From: Branchiostoma floridae
Lineage: Eukaryota; Chordata; Leptocardii; Amphioxiformes; Branchiostomatidae
Length of the DNA: 64,000 nt
Reading direction: 5' to 3'
NCBI RefSeq assembly: GCF_000003815.2
Contig: NC_049986.1
Location: 938,864-1,002,863, forward strand
Shown: one piece after another, positions 1 through 13,000 of the stretch
Position numbering within the stretch: position 1 is the first letter of the stretch
Layout of the letters: each line of letters starts with the position of its first letter
Notes under the pieces: generated by a model
What the model was told of the DNA's origin: nothing
Databases searched by the model: none
What the model saw: only the letters and a program-made list of their open reading frames with translations
Made by a program: the position numbers and the translations under genes

Positions 1-1969
1 CTTGTAGGAAGGGGGCTCTCGAGTCTGTTTTAACAGTGAAAATTCATAATGTATTGATGATTGTTGCTACTGAAAATGATTTTACATGATTTGTGGTTTT
101 GTACTTACGTTAGAACGTTGACAGAAATGAATTTTACTTGTCTCAGAAGCATTTGAGGACAAGTTGCTACTGAAACCTTTAATACTGAAAGCTTTCATAG
201 ACAGTTGAAAGTAAGTCGTTGAATGGTGAATCACAGACACAATTTCAGGCACTGGTAGAGCTAGTTATATCAAGGAGGTTGAAGTGATTTTTAAAGCTCA
301 TTGGTTTGATATCATTTTCATGAAACTCACGCTGCAGTTGCTGTGGGCTCCAATAGAGGTCGCTCCTGGTCTTTGTTTTGTTGTTGCACATGTGTGTACT
401 AGTATTGCCTCACTTTCGAATACTAGTATGACGTTACGTTTCATTTCGTCGTAAATACAAATCAAACATGTCTTCATCCATCTCTTTCTCAATACTATAG
501 ACAGTAGCAAATGATCTCTTAAAATTTGCATACATTTTGTCATATACATTTTGTTGAACGAAAAAAACAATCACAAAGAAGCTCAAGTATTGATTTCCAG
601 ATTTATTAATTCTTGTTCTCAATCCAACAATATTGATGTTATTCATCACCAAGGCAATATCACAATTCAAGTTGCCATTCCCAAAATATATTATTTCGAT
701 CGCACAGACAAGTGAAAAACGTGATGTTTAGAGCTTGAGTTACATGATAACGATTTTATACAGTTTTGTTTCGACTTGGATAATGTTATGTATATGGTAT
801 GTATTACACGTGCTTCTCTATTACCGTGTATTGCCTAATTACTGCGCAAACGGTTTACTGTGTACGAGGCAGTCATTCACATATATAGCCGCACTGACAA
901 AAATACTATACTTACTGTAGTTACACTTGTGTGGCGTTTATGATTTAAGTACGAGGCTCTAGAAAAAATAACAAATCAACTAGAAAGGTAATATTTGCAA
1001 GCAAATACAGAATGTTACCTTCACATGTTGTAGTCTAACACTGGCAACTGTTTTGTTCATTCTTATTTGAATACATTTCTAAATGTAGTGACCCGAGCCC
1101 CTCTAGATCTGACGTTTGCTACATTATGTAACCAAACACCACAGGGTGCCTGCTACTTTACCGGTTACCATGGTGACAGCCGTCTGGTCCAGGTCGTTGA
1201 CCTTATTTGCGCGGAAAAGAAGAAGAAGAAACAAAGCAAAAACAATATGTTCCCTTCTGTGAAGGTAACATAATAACTATATAATGCGCCATATCAGAAT
1301 GCCCAATCGTCGTACCACATGACCAAACACATTTTACCCTTTTTTTAGCCATTGAGTTGATGAATTCTGATAGTATCTCTTTATACAATTGCTTTAGAAA
1401 GGCCGTGCCGCTTTTGATATATCTAACTTAAGGTACTTTTTGTACATCCATTTTATCTAGCTGTTTTATATACATCCTAGATATGGTGATAGTACTCTGA
1501 TTTTTTTCTCAGTTGTACTTTGTACTAATTTATTTACAGATTGTATGATCCCGTATGTACACTTTCCTGTGCCTGGCTCATGTACTTTTTTTTATAAACT
1601 ACCTTTCGGTACTATCAGATCCGTGACAATGCCATTGACAATGCACATGAGGTGTGCTCTATTCTATTCTGTTCTGTTCTTTTCACTGCATTGTCTTCTG
1701 TGGTACATAATACGGTGAGTGCATATGATTGTGCCCATTGTACACTTTGCTTTGTCTGATTGCATTCTGAATATAGTTTTGGATGTGTAATTGTTTTTTC
1801 AGTGGCACGACAATTAGAAATGTCTGATCATGACGTTTGTTTCTGCAGCGAGTTTACCTATAGTTATTATCTACAGTTCTACCACATAGCGTCCTTCGAA
1901 GACTTTGAGCTGGCTTTTATTCTTTGCAGAGGGAACTGTTTCAAAGTTTCGCTTGTTTCAAAGTGGCCT
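1..1969. other. Spacer downstream of the TRIM-NHL gene, no gene seen
   Basis: This AT-rich stretch contains only short open frames with no recognisable domain or splice pattern. It lies 3' of the minus-strand TRIM-NHL gene and may hold part of its 3' untranslated region, but I could not fix a polyadenylation site. A short pentamer-like run (ctatt/ctgtt) is visible near 1660-1682. Confidence 0.5.
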
Positions 1970-2133
1970 TAGGTTCTCTATCGCAGGGAGTTTGCCAGTG
2001 AAGGAAGTTTGCCGAGGAAAGTAGTTTGCCGTACTGTAGAGGGGAGTTTCATGCCTTCCACGGTAAACTACAGTAGTTTTCTAGGCAAAGTCCCTTCATC
2101 GACAAACTCTCTTTCCCGACATTAGAGAACCTA
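1970..2133. mobile_element. Small inverted-repeat MITE with TA target (Tc1/mariner type)
   Basis: The left end reads TAGGTTCTCTATCGC and the right end is its near complement ending AGAGAACCTA. The inner arms (GGGAGTTTGCC against GGCAAAGTCCC) also pair. The flanking TA at both ends suggests a TA-duplicating element. No coding capacity is visible. Family assignment is inferred from the ends only. Confidence 0.65.
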
Positions 2134-2407
2134 TGCCAACACCCCTCTAAATTTTCGGTCAATCTCCGTCGACCTTGTTCAGAGAATGACCCTTTCTATC
2201 TCCAGCAGTGACGTCAGGAACACGCCACTTTTGTAGGAGGGGGCCAATAAGTATCAGAAAGTCTATGTTGCCCCCCGTCTCTGTTGAAAGAGACCAACTT
2301 TGAAACTAGCAAGACGCCCCCCCCCCCCATAAAACAAAAGTTAGCCCCGCTCGAAGAATTTCCTCGAAGTCTGCAAAGGAGGATATACATCACACAAAGT
2401 TTCTGAA

Positions 2408-4001
2408 TCAGTACTTGTAGATTTTGATTGCGCAATCTGACACGTCTGTAACCACGACCCTGCCGTCAGGTGTCATGGCGACGCCGTACGGGGACAGCAG
2501 CCCGTCCGAGGCCGTGGCGATGTGCCGCAGGAACGACCCGTCCGGCCGGAACAGATCCACCCGCCCGTTGTGGATGTCCGCCACGATGATGTTGTCCCGC
2601 GGATCCACGCACAGCCCCGCCGGCATGCCGTGTTTCCCCCGGTCCGCGTCCGCGCCAACCTCGCCGCCGAACTTGAACAGGAACAGTCCCTCCGAGTCAA
2701 ACACCTTAACAGGAGAAATTTACATTAATATCAAGTTTGATAATGATGGGTTAATCACAGAAAGAAATGCTTAAATGACCTCCGTGTTCATTCTGAAAAA
2801 TATCTGTCAATNNNNNNNNNNNNNNNNNNNNNNNNNNNNNNNNNNNNNNNNNNNNNNNNNNNNNNNNNNNNNNNNNNNNNNNNNNNNNNNNNNNNNNNNN
2901 NNNNNNNNNNNNNNNNNNNNNNNNNNNNNNNNNNNNNNNNNNNNNNNNNNNNNNNNNNNNNNNNNNNNNNNNNNNNNNNNNNNNNNNNNNNNNNNNNNNN
3001 NNNNNNNNNNNNNNNNNNNNNNNNNNNNNNNNNNNNNNNNNNNNNNNNNNNNNNNNNNNNNNNNNNNNNNNNNNNNNNNNNNNNNNNNNNNNNNNNNNNN
3101 NNNNNNNNNNNNNNNNNNNNNNNNNNNNNNNNNNNNNNNNNNNNNNNNNNNNNNNNNNNNNNNNNNNNNNNNNNNNNNNNNNNNNNNNNNNNNNNNNNNN
3201 NNNNNNNNNNNNNNNNNNNNNNNNNNNNNNNNNNNNNNNNNNNNNNNNNNNNNNNNNNNNNNNNNNNNNNNNNNNNNNNNNNNNNNNNNNNNNNNNNNNN
3301 NNNNNNNNNNNNNNNNNNNNNNNNNNNNNNNNNNNNNNNNNNNNNNNNNNNNNNNNNNNNNNNNNNNNNNNNNNNNNNNNNNNNNNNNNNNNNNNNNNNN
3401 NNNNNNNNNNNNNNNNNNNNNNNNNTTTGTCGTCAATACTGAGCTTTTCCAAACTTTCCATTCCTACCGCGACAAAATGTCACACTTACAAAGTCCTCCC
3501 AATGGACAGATACCACTCAAAAGAGCCCCCAACTCACGCACGTGTGAAATATAATCGACTTTTTCGGTATAACTACTATAAGAACAGACTGTATGTGTTA
3601 CCTTGACGCAGTGGTTCTTGTAGTCCGACACGATGATGTCCGAGTGCGAATTGACGGCCACGAATATCGGCCTGTTAAAGTTGGAGTCGTCGTCCCCTGT
3701 CGACCCGAAGTGGTGCAGCAGCTCTCCGTCAGACGAGTGGATGGTGATCCGGTTCTTACCTGCACAAGTGGATCGTAAAGATATGATGCAAACTACAGGG
3801 GCCCTTTTATACAGTCTCAGAATATACAAAAAACGGAAATTCTGCTGCAGTACTAAGGTCACATACTCTCTCGGCTTTTCTCCGCTCAGGTCACATACTA
3901 GTAGGCCCGAAATCGACATTGACCTTTGTCTTCCAAACACATACCAACACATACATAAAGCACACACACAAACACACAGGCACACACATACACGCGCGCA
4001 C

Positions 4002-4056
<55 letters not shown>

Positions 4057-7000
4057 CACACACTTGAATATGTTAACGGTACCTGCGTCTGTCACCAATA
4101 CGTGATCAGTACGTGCGTCGTATGCAATGCCCGATGGGATGTCTAGGACGTCATTTCCGAATTTGCTGATGACTTCTCCCTGAAAGACAGATTTGCCTAC
4201 TGATCAACATCTTCCATTCCAATCCCTATCTCGCTTATGAAATATATACATTATATCAAATCCTTACAATATTTGTAAAAAAATTAATTTCCATTTCGCT
4301 GTGAATACGTTTACATTCAACATAACTTCTTAGTGGTCCACGTTTGTCACAACTGCCCTAGTGCAAAAATAGATTTTCTATTTCAAGTTACTGAATACTA
4401 TATAGATGAATCAGGTCAAGCTATTGATACGTTACTATGGGCACTGTTCAAGTATGCTACTGTATAAGCAGCGCAAAAAACAAAAGGTTTAGCATAGCTA
4501 GAGATTGGCTGCAATTGTGCGTAAAAGTTTTGCATTGTTATATTTCTAGTCTGTATTCCCATCTTTTGGATTGCTATGCATTAACCTGCAACCATTGTAT
4601 TGCAAAACCGGTGGAAGACGAAATGCATTTTTTTTCTAACTGCCTCTCCAATGACCAGGAAAGAAAGGAGTTATTTGAAGAGGTTTGCAAAACACACAAA
4701 AATTTCGAAACGCTTACCGACGAAATTTAAAACAAAACTATAAAGCTGTTGACGTCACATAACCCACTCATCATAGAAAAAGTGGGGTACTTCGTCTTCC
4801 ACTGCTTCCAGAAAAGAAGTCAAACCCCAAATGCGTAGATTGTAGCTCTCAGCAGTCAATATCATTGTTAGAATAGTCACTTGTTTACACTTGTCACCAT
4901 TGTTATCTATACCAAATTACTTTATGTATGTTTACTATATCTTCTGTATGCTTCATGTTGCAATTAGCCCTCGGGCAAGAACTTGCAAATAAACTTCTAT
5001 TAACATTGCTACACATCTAATACCTTAGGGTCGAACTTCTTGACACACTTGTTGGCCACGTCTGTAATGTAGATGTTCCCATCAGGCGTCACGGCCACGT
5101 CTACGGGCTTCAGGAACTTGTCTCCTTCCTCTTTCTCAGATTTCCACTTAAACGTGCCTTTACTGTCAAACATCTGAAATGTATCAGAGTTCCTTGTAAA
5201 TCACAGGCAAGTAGCACTACTGGCAAAGTAATAGGATACGTTTCTAAAAGTTTCTGACTGATATTGAAGGAGTTTCATGGGGGTGATTCATATCAAGATC
5301 CTATCGTCTGTACCCACTAGTAAGAATAGTATGCAAGTCAGGAAAAGGAAAATATATATGAAGGAAAACATAATTTTTTTTTATATAGTATTAGTAAAAT
5401 GTCGCCCGATAGAATTGATAGTATTATTATACAGCCAGTAACATCACTGAACTGAATGATATGTTATGATATATGAACGGCATTTATTAACTGTTTATCT
5501 AAAAACGTTATGTAAAAATCTTCAGTTGTGGTATTTCCTTTGTATGTATTCTTTGTTTGTCTTTGTTTGAAATTAATAAAAAGATTAAAAAAATCTTCAG
5601 TTGTAAAAGCAGCTATTATCAGGAAGCATGACACATTGTGCTGTGTTGTGCTATTTTGATAAAACAAGCAAACTAACAAACCAACATACAAACGAACAAA
5701 TTAAAGAAAGAAACACATGACGAACTGACCTGTAACCGTTTGTTCCCGTTATCCGCCACCAGGATCTCCCCCTGACTGTTGGTGACTACCCGGAAGGGCG
5801 AGTCGAACTCCCCGTCCTTGGTTCCCTTCGCTCCGAACTGGAACACGGACTCTGTGATCAGCACGCCCAGCCGGAAATTCTGCAGGGATAGAAGATGATA
5901 GTACGAATCACTAGAGCACTCCGGCAATAGTGTTGTAATAGATTAAACCACAGGTGTCTTGGAGGCAGATTCACCTAAAAGTATAGCTTCCAATGCTTCC
6001 TTCAATGCTCTTTGCAAACATCAGATTGTACATGTACATAAACTGGAAAAAAATATCGCAACAGCTAAAAACAAAATAAGTAAACATAACAAAAAGTGGG
6101 AACCCTTATACCTGTTTCTGTAATATCACTACCACAAGTACTTACCTGTCAGTGTATGTGCACTTGTATGTTCTTGTTTAAGTTTTCTTGTATTGTATGT
6201 TTTTTTTTGTTCATCTGAATAAAGTTTGAAAAAAGAAAATTTGAAAAAACAACAACATCAGATTGTAATGGATACATTGCCATAGCTGCACTTGGCGTTT
6301 CGGACCCTCTCCTGTTTTAGGATAGCTGCTTTCGCTCCATAGTAGTAAAGCTTTTATAAGCAGGACGCTTTTGCCTGAGAGGCTTACTTTATTACTTACT
6401 TTACTTCAAGTTCTCCAACCTTATTCAATCTCATTTCTTTACTTTATTATGTCAACGGGTCGTCAACGAAATCAAGGTAGAAGAAATATACTCTCAAACA
6501 GAGGTTGATGAAGAAAATCGTGACATTTTTCTTATATGCCGTCCTTTTCTGTATCTGAGAGAAAAAAGTCGACATTTAAGGAAAAGGTCATAATATTCCC
6601 CTTCTTGGTATCATCCTCTGCCTGGAGAGTAGAAGAAAGACAGATCTTTGAAACCAGTGATAGGATGCACAATGGTGCAAAAATGACTCTAAGATGCAAA
6701 GATGATTGTAAGCATTTGCCGCCCGGCTGAGAAAGAGCGAAAACAACATTCCGTAATAGCAAATGACATTTGATGACGTGACGGGTGATTATACTTGATT
6801 TGTCAGGGACACATTTGAGACAGTCTCGTACTTCTAAAGTCGTAAAATATTCATGTGTGTCTTTGCCACTTGGCGCTTATGAATTGTCTCACGCCTCTTT
6901 GTGATTGTCGTCAATCCATCTTACTTAACAGTCGGGTCAATGCCCTGGGGTGGAGTGTACCACAGATAGAGGGACAGGCTTTGCTGGGGTGTTTGCGTGT

Positions 7001-10000
7001 CAACGACCTCTAAGATAATTCCTTAACAATGGCGGCCCGTGGGATTGCATAATTAAGAGCGACACAAAATCTAGCAACGTTTCTTAAATGCAAGCGACTC
7101 TAGGCTGCAGACCTTGGATTTTCAAAGTCATTTTTGGAGCGCTTTTCTATGAAGCGATGTGAAGCAACTCTATTCCATTCCGTGCCGACATTTATTGGGG
7201 AAAAAAATTATGTCGCTGTGCAGCGAGAACGTTGTGAAAGACAGCGCGCTGAATGTTTGTGTTTCTAATAATCATAGGATTTCTAGTACGGGATTTTGTG
7301 CCATTTTTACCACTCAAATTATGACAAAAATGATGTAGATGTTGTAACATGCGGTGCAGTAAATGTCATTATCATACAGATTGCCTTATCCAGAATATTT
7401 TCGATTTTAACGCCCTAATAATGCTTAGGTTGCCTCTAAAAAGTTTTGTAAAAAGTGATGACATCAGGCACACATGTATACACATGATTACACAGAGAGA
7501 GGGGGGCACACACACACACAAACACACACACAAACACACAGAGGGAGACAGACAGAGGCATAGGGGCACATCACTGGGTAGTGGTTTGGAAGAGTCATCT
7601 AGAATATATTTCCGTGTAGTACTTGAGAAGTGAAAGAATATTACTCCGCACTAGTACCTCATGTAAATGCTCGGCTGAGAACTTGACACAGGTGTTGACA
7701 TCCGGGCCCTGAGTGGGCAGCAGGTCCCCGGCCTCTGAGATGGAGTTCTCCAGGATGGACCACTGGGACAGCTTCTCAACATCAGAGTCTTTCTCCAGGG
7801 CTTCTTCAGCAGCCTGAAGGTATAACGACATGTGTCGTTTTATTCGTTTATTCGTTTCGTTTATTCAGAAAAACAATCAGCATCGCAGTCAGTATAAAAA
7901 CAAACTGAATATCACTGATTTTACAACTTGTGAATACAGAAATATATGTACAAACATTAATAAACAATTACAATACATAACGCAGAAACACCTAAAACAA
8001 AGTTGTACGTAATGCCCATATTCGAGTACCGGTCTGATAAGTGTGACGTACACCTGGACCAAATCCACGACACAAGTGCCCTGTTTAGTAAGGAGCCTAA
8101 GATAATGAAGCCTAAGAGAGGCCTTCGTGACCATGGATGTCACTTGATATTAAACGTCAAGTACCTGTNNNNNNNNNNNNNNNNNNNNNNNNNNNNNNNN
8201 NNNNNNNNNNNNNNNNNNNNNNNNNNNNNNNNNNNNNNNNNNNNNNNNNNNNNNNNNNNNNNNNNNNNAGCTCACCCGAGAGCTATCATTCCACTTGTAG
8301 TGACAGAGAAAACAGACGGTATGTACAGTATGACGGGAAAATCCCCCCACGCTCTTTTTCACAGGCAAAATGAAAAGTGGACATGTCCAAAGGACTGCAA
8401 CCCTTTCCCAAATGTTAGAGCAAAATTATACTGGTTGAGATGACTAGTCTAGGAATAGAAGTCTCGTATCTTAACTTAAGGTGCTATCTCGACTGAATCG
8501 AAGAAAATTTCATATAGTTTGTAGTCTGTGACAAAAAGAAGACACATCTTTAAATTCTAAATGCGGACAATGCCAATGACTACGAGAAGCATGTGGAATG
8601 AAATTGTATTGCGAACACAACAATGCGTTTTCTCATTACCGAAACAGATGCTTATCTTTAGTGAGTGCCTGTCAATGTGACGGGTCTAGATACGCGTGGT
8701 TAAACTTGTTCATTAGCATAGAGGGATGTTCGCGTGTTCTGTCATGACAGACAACGTTCCAAGCATGCACGTGTCCCGAATACATCTAAGCTCATGTTTT
8801 TATCTGGCTAAAAGATCTTCAATCGGCATGTTAGTCTTCAGCACCTGCCTGGGAACGTGTCCAACACGGCGGTGGTAACTAAAAGAGAATTCTGACATCT
8901 TAACAGATACTACTGGTAGATAAGTGTATGTATCTTGTCCCAGGGGAAACACAAATTATCCCAACGAAATGATGATATTTACCAGGTTTCCTTTTCCCTA
9001 GAAAATTGCCACTGTCCCGTATCTGTCTGATTATGTGGTCAAAAACACGCCATCGTAAATTCCCGCTAATCTCCAAGCAGATCCTACGGTACCATAAGAT
9101 AGTATCAAAAGCTGGCAGAGGAGTAAAGCCGGCCTAGGAGTGTGTTTCGCTACATGGCAAATGGACACCTCTTGGCTGACTACACCCCTTGGCCAGTTTT
9201 GTACTATTTTATGCCATTGTAGGATCTGCTCGGAGATTAAATTCCCGCCGCCCCAAACTCCCCCGTCACCCTTGGGAGATGTAAATTTACTGACTTTCTC
9301 TGTGTGTCTAGATCTTATTCGTGCTGTTGATATTTTTACACTCATCTATCACAATTACTTGGTTTCGTCAACTGGAAAGAAACGTATTATCTACAGTTCC
9401 GTGCTCTCAATATATACAGAGGCAAAAAGTAGGCGTGTTGTGGTAGACGGCGATCAAATGCTCGGAACATTTCTCACAGAATAATTCTGCACCCACCTTT
9501 AATCCACCAACATGGCGGACATTAAATGATTCATGGTCACGTGGCCGCAAACAGTCAGAGGAATGGGAATGATGCAGGCATGTTGAGATAGACGGTAACC
9601 AACTACTCTGAACATTTCTCACAAAATCATTTTGCGCCTATCTCTCTCTTTCTTTAATCCACCAACATGGCGGACGTTAAGTGACGTCATTGTCACGTGA
9701 CGGCAAACAGTCCATAGAATAGATGTGATAAAAGGCAATCAACTGTTTAGAACATTTCTCACAGAATCAGTTTGCACTCATCTTTAATCCACCAACATGG
9801 CGGACATTAAGTGACGTCATTGTCACGTGACGGCAAACAGCCCATAGAATAGATGTGATAAACGGCAATCAACTGTTTAGAACATTTCTCACAGAATCAG
9901 TTTGCACTCATCTTTAATCCACCAACATGGCGGACATTAAGTGACGTCATGGTCACGTGACGGCAAACAGCCAATAGAATAGATGCTACTCCACCTGCAT

Positions 10001-13000
10001 GCATTCCTCCAGTTTGTGCAGACCTGCCTGCATCTCTCCCCGCTGATTGGCCAGGGAGTCCTTCCTATCGTTGTAGATCGCCTCCACGGCAGACACCATC
10101 TCCTCCTCGTTCTGCTGGATGGCTTCTATCAGCATCTCTGCGTGCTGGTGGATCTCTTCTTTTGTTGTCTCTCTGTAACATCGTGTTTTGTTTTATTGCA
10201 ACATGAATTGACAACATATATGGTGGCGGCATACTCAAGTCATTGAGTTATTTTATGCGACCAACAACATAAAAACAATGTACGAGTACATAAATACAGG
10301 AACACAAAGAACATCTACAGTAACATGTTCACAACGTGAAGTTTATAAAAAAATTGAGATGTACAGTGTTGAACGATCGCTTTGTTCTTTGTCCTTTCGA
10401 TCGACTATCCAAACAAAGGATTTGTATGGCTGCTCATATGGTATAGCCACAGGGATTGTCAATCACATATCTTATCTTAGTAGAAATAATGATGTTGACA
10501 AACTACATGTACTGTATGTATGTATTACAGTCGATTCAGATCAGAGGAATATAGAAAACAAATAGTTACTAGCGAACGATTTTTCTTTCAGCACCAAGGA
10601 CAGATGACGTAATGCGACTTGTTGATGCTTGTTTACGTGTTCAGAGCTCACAAAATATATAACTGCTGGTTGAAAACGTATGCAAATACAACATGTACTG
10701 GAGCTTAGACAGCATGTAATAACTTGTGCTGTAATAGTTGCTGTTATTGGTTACTCACTTGTTCTGCTTCAGTTCGTTCTCCATGGCCACCAATAGGCTG
10801 ACGGCTTGCTGTAGAGGCTTGGCGCGCTCCCGACATTCCCCCACCCGCTCCCTGATCCGCTCACAGTACTTACTGGCCGCGTCCTGGGTAACACACGCAA
10901 ATCATACGGGCGTTAAAAGGCTATAAAACACGAGAGTTTGATATTGATAATGTTGGTGAAGGTTAAACACCCCAGGTGATAGGGTACACAATTCACGGGT
11001 TACTCAAGCAACTTATTCATAATTGCAGGAAACTTATTGCAAAATTCAGGTGGCCACCCCCTTAGTGAGCAGGTAGGCACTAGTAAGCAGTTACAGGGAC
11101 GTAAACACGCTTCATCACATTTTATACTGAATGATTTATCTTTAAAATTGTTCTCTTTAAGGGTAAATGTAAGTATGAAAAAGTACTAGACAACTTCTTC
11201 AGACCTTGAGTTTGGAGACGGTATGGCCGTTGTGTTCCATGACGAAACAGTCGCCGCAAATCGGCACCTCACATTTGTCGCAAAAGTACTTGATGACTTC
11301 TCCATCGTGCGTCCCACAGGTTACCTCCTACGAAAGGTAGAACAAACGAAAGTATCGATATTAGTATACACGGTAAATATTCATGACAACAACAGTTCCT
11401 ATTCTTAACATTAATAAGCGAGATTCTCTACCATTTACAAAGGTATTTTGGGAATAGTCTTATACTATGCAAGTGTATTAGAAGAAGCTTTACGTAATCG
11501 AACCGAAATGTAACTGTTTCTGTGGACATAAATTTTCCACATTAGGAACACAATCTGAAGGAAAATACTGTATATAGAAGATGAAGATGAAGCAGACCTT
11601 TACAGTACGCTTCTGCAATCACAAGCTAAGTACAAGTCAGGATGATAAAGTTCCAAGTCCTTCTGAAAAGTCTAAGTACAAGTACTAGTGAAGTAAGAAC
11701 GAGTTGTACTACTACATGCAACTACAAAGCCTAATGTATGCTAGAATGCACAGGTTCGACTTGCACTATGATAGAGGATTTTTCGTTACTGATCATCACC
11801 GTACCTTTTTCTCTCTCCTGGGCGGGGCAGGTGACCTGGGTCGCGGGGCGTTCCGTGTGCGCTCCCTCTCGGCGTGTAGGATCTGACACAGGTTGGAGAC
11901 GAAGAAGTTGTCCCTCAGACCCTTCACTCCGTTCTTGGGCAGGGGCGTTTCCTCCCGACACATCGGGCACGTCAGCTTTCCTTTTGGACTCTTGGCCGTC
12001 TTACTGGCTGTCAGCCTGCTCGGAGAAAAAAATGTAACGAATTGATAACTATTAGTACGGATGTTTTCTGACATAGTCGTTGTTTCAATCTTGAGCTGTG
12101 TGATAAGCGTTCCATGTAAGGGCTCTCTGGTAGGTCCAATCCCAACATTTGTATTACTCCTTGTCTTACCTTAGTGTAAACGCTTGCATTGGAAAGAGAC
12201 AATCTTTTACAAGTCTTCATCTTAAAAGAGAGTCTGAGAGCTCCAAGGTTGTAAAAAGGTAGCCTCTACCAGGCTTCGTGGATCGGTGGTCTAATTGCAG
12301 AAATTGGACAAATAGAGTCTATAGTACGCTAGAGGAGTCGGCCGGCAAGAAGAGTACGTTTCCTCACCACGAAGACTGTGCGGGGTCGCTATGTTCTTTG
12401 AAGTCCACTAATCGCTATCTAATAGGTGCGAAGTGGTTTATTCGTGGTGAGGATACTGATTCTACCGATCCACGGAGCCTGGTAGAGGCTAGTAAAAAGG
12501 AAGTGTTGTGAGATACTGTTAACAATGTGGTTAAGAAAGTAGTTAATGCGAGATCCAATTTCTATTCTTAAGCCATAGTGATTTTTCATTATCCACAAAA
12601 TACAGAAAACTTTATGCTAAAAAAAACCTGAAGTGTGATACCATGCAATTGGCACATTTTGCCCTTGTCGCATTTCAATTATGGAAAGCATTGGCTGAGT
12701 TTGACTCATGAATTCAACCTTGGTCTTGGATAATTCTACATTTTAAACATAACAGCGGATATACGTAAGTGAGTTTTACGTCATATGCGCGATGATTATA
12801 GTTTTGCTTCTCAATGTAATGACGGGGTAGGTCATTTTACTAGTACACTTTGCTCATGCACATAGCAGACTAAACCCAACTCACGAAGAATATACAAACA
12901 GTTGAAAAATCACTCTGCACGTCTTTTTTTTTCAAACTTTACTCAGATAAACAAAAAAAACATACAATACAAGAAAACTTAAACAAGAACATACAAGTGC

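Noticed and set aside
2424-2774. Plus-strand frame opposite the last NHL exon
   Set aside because: Antisense shadow of a GC-rich exon; Ser/Arg/Pro-biased with no domain.
3426-3461. An extra TRIM-NHL exon starting [12 protein letters not shown] next to the gap
   Set aside because: The flanking exons already join in phase inside an NHL repeat; no donor or acceptor supports it.
3464-4146. Long open frames through the CA repeat on both strands
   Set aside because: They translate a dinucleotide repeat (VCVCVC or THTHTH) and overlap real NHL exons.
9474-9984. CRISPR-like array
   Set aside because: Units are about 130-155 bp, adjacent without unique spacers, and the genome is animal.
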